A DNA stretch of 59,524 bases from Defluviitaleaceae bacterium (GCA_009780015.1 WRAW01000004.1:1-59524), one strand, 5' to 3'. Positions 14,621-23,562 are shown, counted from the stretch's first letter. Translations and numbers: made by a program. The notes: generated by a model not told the origin, from the letters alone.

Positions 14621-15823
14621 ATGTTACGTAGCAAACAAAGACTCAAATGGGTTCCATACATAGCTTTGACGGCCATTATCCTGGTCTGCCTGGCAGTACT
14701 TGGGCTGCTTGGCCAAACCGGCGGCCTGTTCACGGCCGGCGCCTCCGTTCGCAGCGCCTCCAGCTTCCGGGACTTGCCCCGGGGGGTCTCGTTTGAGGGC
14801 GCAAGCGGGCCTGTTTTTCATGCCTTCAACTCTGCCGGCTATGCTTTTGCCACCCGCGACGGCGTGCGCTTTATCGGAGCAAACGGCGAGATCACCCAGG
14901 AGTACGTATTCACGCTTGGAAACGTTCACCTTTACGCCAACCAAGACCACTTCATCGTTTACGAGCCGGGAGGAAGCGACGCGCGCGTCTTTTCACCCTC
15001 GGGAATGATGTACCATAGAGCCTTCGACGGCCGGATCCTGTCCGCAAGCGTCAACAGCTCCGGCAGTTCGGCGTTCGTCGTCAGAACTACAGCGTCCTAC
15101 AAAACGCGCCTGTTTGACCCAAGCGGAGCCGAGCCGCCCGCCATGAGATACATTGTCCACGCCGACGAAAACGTTTTCCCCGTAAGCGCCGCCATTTCCG
15201 AAGACGGCCGGATAGCGGCCGTAGCGCTGCTGGACGTAGACGGGGCGAACGTGCTCAGCCGGCTGGCCTTTTACTATCTTAACGAGCAGGCCCAAAGCCA
15301 CAGCGAAGGATTGTTCGCGCGGCTTCAATTCGACAACGAGGTAGCAGGACGGCTCATGTTCTTCCCTGACGGCAGCCTGGCCATATTCTCCGACAGAACC
15401 ATCAGGCAGATCAGCTTCTTGGGCGACGTTGTGGCCGAAACCTCCGTAATAACGCTTGGCAACCGCATCTCCCGCCTTACAAGAACGGGCGGCGGCTTCG
15501 CCGCGGCTCTTGGCGAAGGCTTCGTCGGCATGGACTCCGACCGCGCCGGAACCGTAATCTCATTCGACAGCGCTCTGTCAGAACGCTTCCGCTTCAACCC
15601 CGACCGCAACACCACATACATCTGGGCCAACGACAACGCCCTGGTCGTCGGGGCCGGAAGAAGCATCTACGGTCTGTCCCGCGACGGCCGCGTACTCTGG
15701 AACTACAACGCCACCCAGGACTACAGCCAGGTTTTAATGCTCGAAAACAGGGATACAATTCTATTTGCGGCACGAAGCGAGGCGCGTGTAATGCGCCGGG
15801 CCACCGGTTTCAGCTTGCAATAA
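14621..15823 (+). CDS. DUF5711-like membrane-anchored beta-propeller protein
   Basis: The 400-residue protein has a short cytoplasmic start, one membrane segment (WVPYIALTAIILVCLAVLGLLG, about 10-31) and a long extracellular part made of repeated beta-strand blades, such as YAFATRDGVRFIGANGEIT and LVVGAGRSIYGLSRDGRVLW. This fits the DUF5711 family, which occurs in Clostridia next to cvpA as here (10 bp apart). The function is unknown; an envelope scaffold role is likely from the topology. The start is ATG 14621. Confidence 0.7.
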   Translation: MLRSKQRLKWVPYIALTAIILVCLAVLGLLGQTGGLFTAGASVRSASSFRDLPRGVSFEGASGPVFHAFNSAGYAFATRDGVRFIGANGEITQEYVFTLGNVHLYANQDHFIVYEPGGSDARVFSPSGMMYHRAFDGRILSASVNSSGSSAFVVRTTASYKTRLFDPSGAEPPAMRYIVHADENVFPVSAAISEDGRIAAVALLDVDGANVLSRLAFYYLNEQAQSHSEGLFARLQFDNEVAGRLMFFPDGSLAIFSDRTIRQISFLGDVVAETSVITLGNRISRLTRTGGGFAAALGEGFVGMDSDRAGTVISFDSALSERFRFNPDRNTTYIWANDNALVVGAGRSIYGLSRDGRVLWNYNATQDYSQVLMLENRDTILFAARSEARVMRRATGFSLQ

Positions 15824-15848
15824 ACCCTGCGACTTGAAAGGATATCTA

Positions 15849-16553
15849 ATGGACATCTCTGCAATAAGCGGACTCGACGTACTCATTGTAATAATACTGG
15901 TTCTCAGCATCTTCCACGGCTACCGGCGCGGGCTGATAAGGGCCGTATTTGATCTGCTCTCAAACATTATAGCGCTCGTCGCAACCTACTTCCTCTCGGG
16001 CGCGCTCGCCTCATTCCTGCGCCAAACGCCGCTGTTTACATGGATACAGACAGGCATAGCCAACGCCCTTGGTCTCAGCGACATGATAAGCGAGAACATA
16101 AACAACGTCATCGTCCAGGCGGACACAATCGCGGGGCTGCCCCTGCCCGAAAATATCCGCGCCATGCTGCACGAGCACAACAATCCCGAAGTTCACAGCG
16201 TTCTGGGCATAACAATGCTCGAAGACTACATCACGGGCTTCGTCGCGACAATGATAATCAACCTGATTAGCGCGATAGCCGTATTCCTGACGGTGTTCGC
16301 GATACTCATGCTGATCTCGCAGGGCTTGCGCGTATTTAACTATCTCCCTGTCTTCGGCAAGCTAAACCGAATGGGGGGGGCGCTGGCCGGAGCGGCAATC
16401 GGCACGTTCCTGATATGGCTGATCTTCGCGGTGATGACCCTTCTGCCGCTTACCGGAGATTATGATCTTACAAGAGACACGATAATAGCCGGCTTCTTCT
16501 ACGAGAACAATCTGCTGCTGGACTTCTTCGTCGACATATCATTGCAGCTATAG
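15849..16553 (+). CDS. CvpA family membrane protein
   Basis: The 234-residue protein has several hydrophobic segments: GLDVLIVIILVLSIFHGYRRG near the start, LLSNIIALVATYFLS, IINLISAIAVFLTVFAILML and AAIGTFLIWLIFAVMTLL. The start and the motif GYRRGLIRAVFDLLS match the CvpA family, first named for colicin V production and now linked to envelope homeostasis. ATG 15849 is preferred over an upstream TTG (15834) because AGGATATC lies in front of it. It follows the DUF5711 gene closely and is probably cotranscribed with it. Confidence 0.8.
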   Translation: MDISAISGLDVLIVIILVLSIFHGYRRGLIRAVFDLLSNIIALVATYFLSGALASFLRQTPLFTWIQTGIANALGLSDMISENINNVIVQADTIAGLPLPENIRAMLHEHNNPEVHSVLGITMLEDYITGFVATMIINLISAIAVFLTVFAILMLISQGLRVFNYLPVFGKLNRMGGALAGAAIGTFLIWLIFAVMTLLPLTGDYDLTRDTIIAGFFYENNLLLDFFVDISLQL

Positions 16554-16562
16554 CGGAAGTCA

Positions 16563-16597
16563 TATAGTGAAACAACTTGAGAAGTTGTTTCACTATA
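16563..16597. repeat. Minimal type D palindrome
   Basis: TATAGTGAAACAACTT and its exact reverse complement flank a 3-nt loop (35 bp in all). The same arms bound the 103-bp insert at 53790-53892. It starts 9 bp after the cvpA stop codon and could also act as a 3' end hairpin. Confidence 0.75.
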
Positions 16598-16618
16598 AAA
16601 CCAGAATTTGATCCGCAT

Positions 16619-16789
16619 TAAGAGCCTGTATTCAGTACCCGGAATGCTGGATTAGCGAGCCTGATTTTACGCCAATCTAGGAGAAAGCGACGCCGCGTAC
16701 CCGAAGCGGTACGCAAGGAGCTGACGACGACGAGTGGCGTAAAATCAGCCGCTAAGGCAGCGTTTCGGCGTACTGAATACAGGTTCTAA
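16619..16789. repeat. Type A inverted-repeat element
   Basis: TAGAGCCTG type start (TAAGAGCCTGTATTCAGTAC) pairs with GTACTGAATACAGGTTCTTA-like right end over 171 bp, with TA at both ends. Arms GCGAGCCTGATTTTACGCC and GGCGTAAAATCAGCCGC pair. It contains a GCGTACCC..GGTACGC stem (16695-16714). It ends 20 bp before the asp23 start, just in front of its ribosome binding site. Confidence 0.85.
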
Positions 16790-16808
16790 AAACAGGAGGC
16801 TAGATACA

Positions 16809-17171
16809 ATGTACACCAAGACCAAGAACGACATCGGCGTCATAGCGATAGACTACGAGGTAATCGCGCGCGTGGCCGGGCTTGCCGCCATGGATTCCTA
16901 CGGCGTCGTCGGTATGGCGGCCAAGAGCATACGCGACGGAATCTCCCACGTGCTCAAGCGCGAGAGTCTTACAAAGGGCATTATACTCTCCCGCAAAGAC
17001 GACTTTATCAACATAGACCTGCATATAATCGTCGAATACGGCACAAATATTTCAGCAATCTCGCAGTCGCTTATGGACGCCGTAAAGTACCGCGTGGAAG
17101 AATACGTCGGCGTGAGAGTGCTGAACGTCAATATCTACGTTGACGGCATCCGGCTTACCAACGCTTACTAA
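16809..17171 (+). CDS. Asp23/Gls24 family envelope stress protein
   Basis: The 120-residue protein belongs to the Asp23/Gls24 (DUF322, YloU) family. It shows the conserved start GVIAIDYEVIARVAGLAAMD and the VEEYVGVRVLNVNIYVDGI end. The start is ATG 16809 after GGAGG. The gene lies 13 bp before the fatty-acid kinase gene and upstream of recG, the yloU-yloV-recG order kept in many Firmicutes. Asp23 proteins sit at the membrane and affect envelope stress; the precise role here is inferred only from family and context. Confidence 0.88.
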   Translation: MYTKTKNDIGVIAIDYEVIARVAGLAAMDSYGVVGMAAKSIRDGISHVLKRESLTKGIILSRKDDFINIDLHIIVEYGTNISAISQSLMDAVKYRVEEYVGVRVLNVNIYVDGIRLTNAY

Positions 17172-17184
17172 ACAGGAGGACGCT

Positions 17185-18897
17185 TTGGAAACGCATCTGA
17201 AAATTACGCAAATAGACGCGCAAGCATTTAAAAACGCGCTTATCGCCGCCGCAAACGCTCTAGTCGAAAAACGCGACACAATCAACTCTCTGAACGTATT
17301 CCCCGTACCCGACGGGGACACCGGGACAAACATGTCCCTCACCCTGATGGCCGCCGCCAAGGAGGCCCGCTCCGTCATATCTCAAAACGTCAGCGACGTC
17401 GCCAAAGCAGCCTCTTCCGGCGCTCTTCGCGGTGCGCGCGGCAACTCCGGCGTCATCCTAAGCCAGTTGTTCCGCGGTTTTTCCCGCGGGCTGAGCTCCG
17501 CCGCCGCCGTAGCGACCATCGCCGCGGAAGACCTGTCCCGCGCGTTCGCCGGATCTACCCAAGCCGCTTACAGCGCCGTAATGAAGCCTCGAGAGGGTAC
17601 AATCCTGACCATCTCCCGAGCCATAAGCGAACGCGCCGCGAGCTTCCGCAAAAGCGACAACCCTGACCGCGACGACGTTGTAAAGCTGCTGGACGCCGTA
17701 CTGGAACACGGACGCAAGGTACTGCCCCAAACCACCAACATGCTGCCCGAGTTAAAAGCCGCCGGCGTGGTGGACGCAGGAGGCGAGGGCCTGCTGACTA
17801 TCTGGGAAGCCGTCCGCGAGTCCCTATTCAAATCCGGCGAAATCGAGCTGATCGAAGAAATGGGCGCGTCAACCGCAGCAGCAGCCTCCACCCATATCCG
17901 GGAAGTCGACATACAATTTACCTATTGCACCGAATTTTTTATAAACGTTGACCCTGCCCGCGTTAAACCAAATCTCGAAACCTCCATGATGAGCTACCTG
18001 GAAAAACACGGCGACTCTATCGTGGTCGTCCGGGACGAAGGGCTCGTCAAGGTACACACCCATACCAACCATCCCGGCAACGTGCTGGAATACGCCCTGA
18101 CCCTTGGTTCGCTGAGCAGCGTCAAGATCGACAACATGCGCGAGCAAAACCACGAGATGGCCTCATTTATTCCGCAGCCCTCCGGCAACACGCTCTCCTC
18201 AAATACGCTTGCGTCTCAGGCGGTGGTCCCCCTAACTGGCGACATCGGCTTTATCGCTGTGTCCAGCGGCGGCGGATTTGCCGAAATATTCACAAAATTG
18301 GGCGTTACGCACATAATTGAAGGAGGGCAGACAATGAACCCCTCCACAGACGACATACTCAAAGCCGCGGAATCAATCCCGGCTCCCGACATATTTGTCC
18401 TGCCCAACAACAAGAACATCATCCTAGCCGCCAGGCAAGCCGCCGAAATGATAAACGGCAAGACTCTGCACGTGCTGAACACCAAGTCCGTGCCGCAAGG
18501 CATCGCGGCCATGGTTTCCTTTGTACCCGGGGTCAGTGCCGCAGACAATTTCAGCCAAATGACGGATGCCGCCAAGTCCGTAACAACCGGCCAGGTAACA
18601 TACGCCGTGCGTGATACCGAGCTTGACGGCCGCACAATCTCCGAGGGAGACATCCTTGGCCTCGTCGAAAACGAAATTGTCGCAAGCTCCAAGACAGTGG
18701 CCGACTGCGCGGCTCAAGTTCTGGCAATGCTCGCGGTCGACGAGCCCGGCCTAATAAGCATCTACGCCGGAGCCGACGTACTCGAAACCGACTCCGGCGC
18801 GCTGCTCCAAGACTTCCAAACCAACTTCCCAGATATCGAAATAGAGTTTCACAACGGCGGACAGCCTCTGTACTACTACGTTTTCTCTGCCGAATAA
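17185..18897 (+). CDS. fakA: DAK2-domain fatty acid kinase, FakA/YloV-like
   Basis: The 570-residue protein starts at TTG 17185 after AACAGGAGG. The N-terminal DhaL-type ATP domain (about 5-200) has NVFPVPDGDTGTNMSLT for Mg-ATP binding and GARGNSGVILSQLFRG. A middle domain and a C-terminal region with SGGGFAEIFTKLGVTHIIEGGQTMNPST complete the FakA layout. FakA phosphorylates fatty acids held by a DegV-like FakB protein, feeding exogenous fatty acids into phospholipids; no fakB is in the window. Position after asp23 and before recG is typical for yloV. Confidence 0.85.
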   Translation: METHLKITQIDAQAFKNALIAAANALVEKRDTINSLNVFPVPDGDTGTNMSLTLMAAAKEARSVISQNVSDVAKAASSGALRGARGNSGVILSQLFRGFSRGLSSAAAVATIAAEDLSRAFAGSTQAAYSAVMKPREGTILTISRAISERAASFRKSDNPDRDDVVKLLDAVLEHGRKVLPQTTNMLPELKAAGVVDAGGEGLLTIWEAVRESLFKSGEIELIEEMGASTAAAASTHIREVDIQFTYCTEFFINVDPARVKPNLETSMMSYLEKHGDSIVVVRDEGLVKVHTHTNHPGNVLEYALTLGSLSSVKIDNMREQNHEMASFIPQPSGNTLSSNTLASQAVVPLTGDIGFIAVSSGGGFAEIFTKLGVTHIIEGGQTMNPSTDDILKAAESIPAPDIFVLPNNKNIILAARQAAEMINGKTLHVLNTKSVPQGIAAMVSFVPGVSAADNFSQMTDAAKSVTTGQVTYAVRDTELDGRTISEGDILGLVENEIVASSKTVADCAAQVLAMLAVDEPGLISIYAGADVLETDSGALLQDFQTNFPDIEIEFHNGGQPLYYYVFSAE

Positions 18898-18915
18898 TAC
18901 AATGACTTGGATGTA

Positions 18916-21000
18916 ATGATAAAACTAACCGACCCTGTAACATCGCTCAAAAATGTTGGCGGTAAACGCGCCGCGTCCCTGGCCAAGCTTGGCATACGCA
19001 CCGTGTCCGACCTGGTTCGGCATTTGCCGCGCAAGTACCTTGACCGGACGAAGACAACCCGTCCGGCCGACCTGCTTCCCGGAAGTCTTGTGACATTGCG
19101 GGCCACCATAGCTTCTGACCCGGCTTACAAACCCACCGGCGGCCGCACATCCCTGACTACGGTAAAACTTCGCGATGCCGGCTCAGAATCCGATATCACA
19201 CCGGGCGCTATTATCGAAGCGGTGTGGTTTAACGTACCTTTCGTGCGGTACGCGCTCAAAAAGGGCAGAACTTACATATTCACGGGAAAGGCGGCGCGCG
19301 GCAAGTCCGGCGCGCTCCAGCTTATATCACCCGAATTCGATGAGGCCGGCGACACGGCCTCGCTTTCGCACGAGCGCATAGTGCCTGTCTACGCCACAAC
19401 CGCCGACCTTGGCCAGAAGACTCTGCGCGCGTTGATCCGGCAGGCGCTTGACGCGGTTCTCGACCAGACCGAGGACTTCCTTCCCAATTACGTTGCCGAT
19501 AGCTGCGCTCTGGCAGGCCTTGTCTTCGCTCTGGCCAATATTCACTTCCCCGCAGACTACGACAGCTTCTTCAAGGCTCGCCACAGGCTTGTCTTCGAGG
19601 AGCTTTTTGTCGTTCAACTGGCCCTCTTCTTCGTGAAGGGACACGCAAAGCAGCCCACGGAACTTATCATATCCCCGGCCGACTTCTCCCCAGCCCTTAA
19701 TCTCTTCCCATTTGAGCTGACCGATACGCAGCTTTCCACTCTTTCACAAATTCAGGCCGACTTTCAATCGGGGTACGCCGCAAACAGGCTGATACAGGGC
19801 GACGTTGGCTCCGGCAAGACCGCCGTGGCGATGTGCGCCGTCTACATGGCCGTATCAGCAGGCGCTGATTATCAGGCCGCGGTGATGACACCCACAGAGG
19901 TGCTGGCTGCCCAGCATTTCTCCACATTTGCGCCATTCTTCGAGCAACTTGGCGTCGATACCGTACTCCTGACGGGTAAGATGCGCAAATCCGAACGTGA
20001 CGAGGCGCTGGCCAAAGTTGCCGACGGCACGGCGCGGATCGTAATCGGAACCCACGCTCTTATCCAGTCAAAGGTTGAATTCGCGCGCCTTACACTGGTC
20101 GTCACCGACGAACAGCACCGCTTCGGCGTACGCCAGCGTCTCGCCCTTTCCGAAAAGGGGCGGGGCGTACATACCCTTGTTATGTCTGCGACACCAATCC
20201 CTCGCACCCTGGCCCTAATCCTCTACGGCGACATGGATATCTCCGTAATAGACTCCATGCCGCCGGGACGCAAACCAATCAAGACTTACTCAGTGACGGC
20301 GGCCTACCGCCCGCGCCTGTACAAATTCATCGAAAAGCTGGTAAACGAAGGCCAGCAAGCCTACGTAATCTGCCCTGCAATCGAAGAGAGCGAGCACGGC
20401 GGCACATCCGTACTGGAATACGCAGATACGCTCCGCTCCGCCCTGCCCGGTCTGCGCATAGCCCACCTCCACGGCCAGATGCCTCAGAACGACAAGAACG
20501 CCGTCATGCAAGCCTTCGCAGGCGGCGGCGCCGACGTGCTTGTATCCACAACAGTTATCGAGGTAGGCGTCAACGTGCCCCGCGCTACCCTGATGATTGT
20601 CGAGGACGCCGAACGCTTCGGCCTGTCCCAGCTGCACCAACTTCGCGGCCGCGTCGGGCGCGGCGGAGATCAGTCCTACTGCGTGCTCGTCTCCGACACA
20701 CAGGGCGACGTATATAAACGCCGCGCCGCCGCCATGACCGCCACAACCGACGGCTTCGCCCTATCCCGCCTTGACCTCGAGCTTCGCGGCCCAGGCGACT
20801 TCTTCGGCACGGCGCAACACGGCCTGCCCGAGCTTACCATCGCCAACCTGTACGAAGACATTTCCGTCCTGGAACAAGCGCAAGCGGCCGCCCGCCGCAT
20901 CCTTGACTCCGACCCGGCTATGACCGCCCCTTGCCACGCCGCTCTGTACGGGCGAATCCAGTCCTTCATATCAAACATGTCCTACCAGGGAGTGCTGTAA
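18916..21000 (+). CDS. recG: ATP-dependent DNA helicase RecG
   Basis: About 694 residues. The N-terminal wedge/OB part begins with LKNVGGKRAASLAKLGI and HLPRKYLDRTK. The helicase core has Walker A QGDVGSGKTAVAM, motif II DEQHRFGVRQR, SATPIPRTLAL, and QLRGRVGRGGDQSYC near the end. RecG remodels stalled forks and Holliday junctions. ATG 18916 is used; TTG 18907 in frame is possible. It follows fakA by 18 bp and its stop is directly followed by the ATG of the CPBP remnant, so all were one transcription unit. Confidence 0.95.
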   Translation: MIKLTDPVTSLKNVGGKRAASLAKLGIRTVSDLVRHLPRKYLDRTKTTRPADLLPGSLVTLRATIASDPAYKPTGGRTSLTTVKLRDAGSESDITPGAIIEAVWFNVPFVRYALKKGRTYIFTGKAARGKSGALQLISPEFDEAGDTASLSHERIVPVYATTADLGQKTLRALIRQALDAVLDQTEDFLPNYVADSCALAGLVFALANIHFPADYDSFFKARHRLVFEELFVVQLALFFVKGHAKQPTELIISPADFSPALNLFPFELTDTQLSTLSQIQADFQSGYAANRLIQGDVGSGKTAVAMCAVYMAVSAGADYQAAVMTPTEVLAAQHFSTFAPFFEQLGVDTVLLTGKMRKSERDEALAKVADGTARIVIGTHALIQSKVEFARLTLVVTDEQHRFGVRQRLALSEKGRGVHTLVMSATPIPRTLALILYGDMDISVIDSMPPGRKPIKTYSVTAAYRPRLYKFIEKLVNEGQQAYVICPAIEESEHGGTSVLEYADTLRSALPGLRIAHLHGQMPQNDKNAVMQAFAGGGADVLVSTTVIEVGVNVPRATLMIVEDAERFGLSQLHQLRGRVGRGGDQSYCVLVSDTQGDVYKRRAAAMTATTDGFALSRLDLELRGPGDFFGTAQHGLPELTIANLYEDISVLEQAQAAARRILDSDPAMTAPCHAALYGRIQSFISNMSYQGVL

Positions 21001-21724
21001 ATGATACTTCTACTTCACCTGGAAAGGGCTTTTGGGCTGCTTGGCATCCCATTTATCTGGTGGTATTCAACCGCAAAAAAGAACACTTCCTTTCTCAAGT
21101 ATGTCGGGCTGAAAAAATATGCATTACGTATAACCGCTTTGCGACCGCAATCGTAGCCGCAATAATATACACCCGCCTCATGCCCACGCTTTATTATAGG
21201 CTTGCGCCGGAGGCGTTCGCCTCTATTCAAATTGAACAGAACTTCGACAGCTCAAACGCTTGGATGATTATATACTTTATAGGGTGTGTTTGAAAACCCG
21301 CTTTTGGCGAATTTTCGAGTGATTTTTTCGTCAGGCTAGGAAGCGCTGACAACGACTGACGGGAAAAGCGCCGAAAATACGTCGAAATGGGATTTTCAAA
21401 CACGCCCTAATTATTAACACAATATTTCTGACGGGATTTTTGGAGGAAGTCGGATTCCGGGGCTTTCTCGGCAAACGCCTTATCGCAAAATTCGGCTTCG
21501 CCGCCGGAAACGCGGTTCAGGCAGCTATGTTCGGGCTTAGCCATAATGTTATAGGGGTATATCTGTCTTACGGCCTTATACAAGCCGCCGGCGTTTTTAT
21601 GATAACCGGAATCTTCGGCTGGATAGCAGGATACATAACCGAAAAGAAAGCTGGCGGTTCAATCGTTCCGGCCTGGATTCTGCACGCTATCGCCAATATA
21701 CCTGTATTCACATTTTTGTTGTAA
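21001..21724 (+). pseudogene. CPBP-family intramembrane metalloprotease, frameshifted and split by a repeat
   Basis: ATG 21001 opens a frame (LLLHLERAFGLLGIPFIWW) that hits TAG at 21154. Similarity to a membrane protein goes on in another frame from about 21120 (FATAIVAAIIYTRLMPTLYY), so one indel lies near 21120-21150. At 21280 a 130-bp type C repeat interrupts the gene. After it a third frame gives FLEEVGFRGFLGKRLI (CPBP motif 1, EExxxR), MFGLSHN and AWILHAIANIP, ending at 21724. Removing the repeat and one TA joins the second and third frames exactly. The family includes CAAX-prenyl-protease-like bacterial immunity proteins. The gene is inactive unless the frameshift is bypassed. Confidence 0.85.
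21280..21409. repeat. Type C inverted-repeat element inside the CPBP gene
   Basis: TAGGGTGTGTTTGAAAA and TTTTCAAACACGCCCTA bound 130 bp including a TA at each end (21280-21281, 21408-21409). Inner arms GGCGAATTTTCGAG..TCGTCAGGCTAGGAAGC and CTGACGGGAAAAGCGCC resemble the core of type A. Deleting 128 bp leaves one TA and restores the host reading frame, so TA is the target duplication. Confidence 0.9.
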
Positions 21725-21777
21725 TATCTGTCCCCCTTCGCCTATATAATGTTAGAAAAAGGAACGAGGGGGCAATC

Positions 21778-22065
21778 ATGCCGGACGACAAGAAAACGGG
21801 CTCCAAGCACAGCGTAACGCTGGAACGCCGCGAAAACATCAGTGTAAGCGGAGTGCTGGACGTAATATCATTTGACGAAGATGCGATAGTCATAGACACA
21901 GAACTGGGCATTCTCATCCTCAAGGGCGTTGGACTGCACGTCAACCGCCTCAACCTGGACACCGGTGAGCTGGAAGTGGACGGCGACATTGTATCGCTAA
22001 ACTACGAGGAAGGCCACACCTACGGCAAGAACAAGCCCATGTTCCTGGGCAAGCTGTTCAAGTAA
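21778..22065 (+). CDS. yabP: Sporulation protein YabP
   Basis: The 95-residue protein matches YabP: RENISVSGVLDVISFDEDAI, TELGILILKGVGLHVNRLNLDTGELEVDGDI, and LNYEE near the end. YabP is a small beta-rich protein made in sporulating cells and needed with YabQ for proper coat and cortex assembly. The start is ATG 21778 after GAGGGGG. It begins a yabP-yabQ-divIC cluster with 10 and 22 bp spacing. Confidence 0.92.
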   Translation: MPDDKKTGSKHSVTLERRENISVSGVLDVISFDEDAIVIDTELGILILKGVGLHVNRLNLDTGELEVDGDIVSLNYEEGHTYGKNKPMFLGKLFK

Positions 22066-22075
22066 GGAGCCGCGC

Positions 22076-22597
22076 ATGATTCTGTCTGTCTCGGAACAGG
22101 CGCGGCTCTTCCTGTTCGCGTGCGCCGCCGGGTTTGTCATCGGCCTGGTATACGACGCGTTTCGGATCATCCGCCTCGCCGTCCCTCACCCCTCCTTCCT
22201 GATCCAGCTCGAAGACGTCCTCTACTGGGCGCTGGCCTCCGCCGGGATGTTCATTTTTATGCAATACACCACAGGCGGCGAAGTACGGGCGTATTCCATA
22301 TTTGGAACCGCTCTTGGCGCGTTAATCTACTTCATGACTCTAAGCGCCTTCATCATGGCAGTGTCCACAGCAATTATAAACCTCGTCAAAAAGATTCTGG
22401 CGGCCATAATCACCGTCGCGCTTATTCCTGTTCGCCTGATACTTCATATTCTGGCCATTCCATACGGCGCCGCGAAAAAATTTTTGCGTTTGGCGAAAAA
22501 ACCTTGCAAAAAACTCTTGCAAAACTCGCTCACTTGTGCCAAAATAGGTAGGAAGAAACTCGCAAGGGATGTCTCGATAATCTTCAGGAAACGCTAG
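22076..22597 (+). CDS. yabQ: Spore cortex biosynthesis protein YabQ
   Basis: The 173-residue protein has four or so membrane segments (RLFLFACAAGFVIGLVYDAF, VLYWALASAGMFIFMQYTTG, GALIYFMTLSAFIMAV, IITVALIPVRLILHILAIP) and a basic C-terminal tail rich in Lys. The FVIGLVYDAFRIIR motif and the position after yabP identify YabQ, a membrane protein required for spore cortex formation in Bacillus subtilis. The start is ATG 22076 with AAGGAG upstream. Confidence 0.9.
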   Translation: MILSVSEQARLFLFACAAGFVIGLVYDAFRIIRLAVPHPSFLIQLEDVLYWALASAGMFIFMQYTTGGEVRAYSIFGTALGALIYFMTLSAFIMAVSTAIINLVKKILAAIITVALIPVRLILHILAIPYGAAKKFLRLAKKPCKKLLQNSLTCAKIGRKKLARDVSIIFRKR

Positions 22598-22619
22598 TAA
22601 AGGCTTTAAAGGTGATTCC

Positions 22620-22976
22620 ATGCGGCAAAACCCGGCTTCCGATCCGGCACAAGACTCATCAGACCTTCATGACGTTCCGTCGGACAGATGGCAAATGAAC
22701 CCCAAAACTCGGCTGCGCCTCTACATCGCTTTCTGGTTCGCCACAATTGTTTCGTTCACGATAACAATTATGACCCAGTTCTATCGCCTCGACGCCCTTG
22801 CCGCCCAGGAAGCGCAGCTCCAGGATCAGATCGCCGCAGCCCGCCAAGTCACCCGTGACCTCGAGCACGACCTGCACTTCCATTACTCCGACGCATTCGT
22901 CGAGCGCATCGCCCGCGAGCGCCTTGATTTTATACGCGCGGACGAAACGATCTTCATCAACGACGCTGCAAGATAA
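22620..22976 (+). CDS. divIC: Septum formation initiator DivIC/FtsB family
   Basis: The 118-residue protein has a polar N-terminus (about 35 residues), one membrane segment (LYIAFWFATIVSFTITIMT), a coiled-coil (ALAAQEAQLQDQIAAARQV) and the family ending FVERIARERLDFIRADETIF. DivIC works with DivIB and FtsL at the division septum. It is the last gene of the yabP-yabQ-divIC group and ends 16 bp before the tRNA gene. Confidence 0.85.
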   Translation: MRQNPASDPAQDSSDLHDVPSDRWQMNPKTRLRLYIAFWFATIVSFTITIMTQFYRLDALAAQEAQLQDQIAAARQVTRDLEHDLHFHYSDAFVERIARERLDFIRADETIFINDAAR

Positions 22977-22992
22977 CACCGAACAAGTATCC

Positions 22993-23064
22993 GGCCCATT
23001 GGTCAAGCGGTCAAGACGCGGCCCTCTCACGGCTGAAACAGGGGTTCGAGTCCCCTATGGGTCA
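22993..23064 (+). tRNA. tRNA-Glu (anticodon CTC)
   Basis: The 72-nt sequence folds as a cloverleaf: acceptor GGCCCAT/ATGGGTC (with a G-T pair), anticodon stem CGGCC/GGCTG around loop CTCTCAC with anticodon CTC, and T arm AGGGGTTCGAGTCCCCT. The CCA end is not encoded. It reads GAG codons. Confidence 0.92.
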
Positions 23065-23091
23065 CTATCACCTCATTTTTGGAGTTGTCTT

Positions 23092-23298
23092 ATGCGTTTT
23101 AATGTTACGGTGGCAGTAGCACAAGAAGACCATTGGTATGTGGCAAAGTGTTTGGAGAATAGCATTGCTTCCCAAGGTAAGAGTATTGAGGAAGCTTTAA
23201 GCAACTTGAGGGAAGCTTTAGAACTGTACTTTGAAGATGGTGCGGAGATTCCAGTTTCAAAACAAACATTTGTTACTACAATGGAGATTGCTATATAA
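23092..23298 (+). CDS. hicB: HicB-type antitoxin
   Basis: The 68-residue protein starts at ATG 23092 after TTGGAGTTG. It has the partial RNase H-like HicB fold: VAVAQEDHWYVAKCLENSIASQGKS and SIEEALSNLREALELYFEDG. There is no separate DNA-binding domain, so it is a short HicB. It neutralises the neighbouring HicA and usually represses the pair. The stop overlaps the hicA start (TAATG). Base composition is more AT-rich than the flanking genes, suggesting acquisition next to the tRNA. Confidence 0.88.
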   Translation: MRFNVTVAVAQEDHWYVAKCLENSIASQGKSIEEALSNLREALELYFEDGAEIPVSKQTFVTTMEIAI

Positions 23299-23531
23299 TG
23301 GGGTCAAAATATCCCGTTCTCAAGCCTTTTGAAGTTATCGGCGTTCTTAAAGTGTTCGGATTCGTATTCAAATCGCAAAAAGGCAGTCATGCAAAATATG
23401 TGAAAATAGAAAAAGGCACATCAACAAAAACTGTAATTGTTCCCATGCATGATGAAGTATCGAAAGGTACGCTCCAAAGCATTTTGGAACAATCGGGTTT
23501 GTCCCTTGATGAATTTTTAAGCAAGCTATAA
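23298..23531 (+). CDS. hicA: HicA-type mRNA interferase toxin
   Basis: The 77-residue protein has the small double-stranded-RNA-binding fold of HicA. KPFEVIGVLKVFGFVFKSQKGSHAKYV carries the conserved catalytic His in GSH, and IVPMHDEVSKGTLQSILEQSGLS the C-terminal helix. HicA cleaves mRNA without ribosomes and halts growth until neutralised by HicB. The hicB-hicA order is the reverse of the classical hicA-hicB order. A terminator follows at once. Confidence 0.9.
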   Translation: MGSKYPVLKPFEVIGVLKVFGFVFKSQKGSHAKYVKIEKGTSTKTVIVPMHDEVSKGTLQSILEQSGLSLDEFLSKL

Positions 23532-23562
23532 ACCTTGGACAATCATACCGCCGAGGTTTTTT
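23530..23562 (+). terminator. Rho-independent terminator after hicBA
   Basis: AAACCTTGG (23530-23538) pairs with CCGAGGTTT (23551-23559, one G-T pair) and a T run follows. It insulates hicBA from the DUF1385 gene. Confidence 0.8.
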
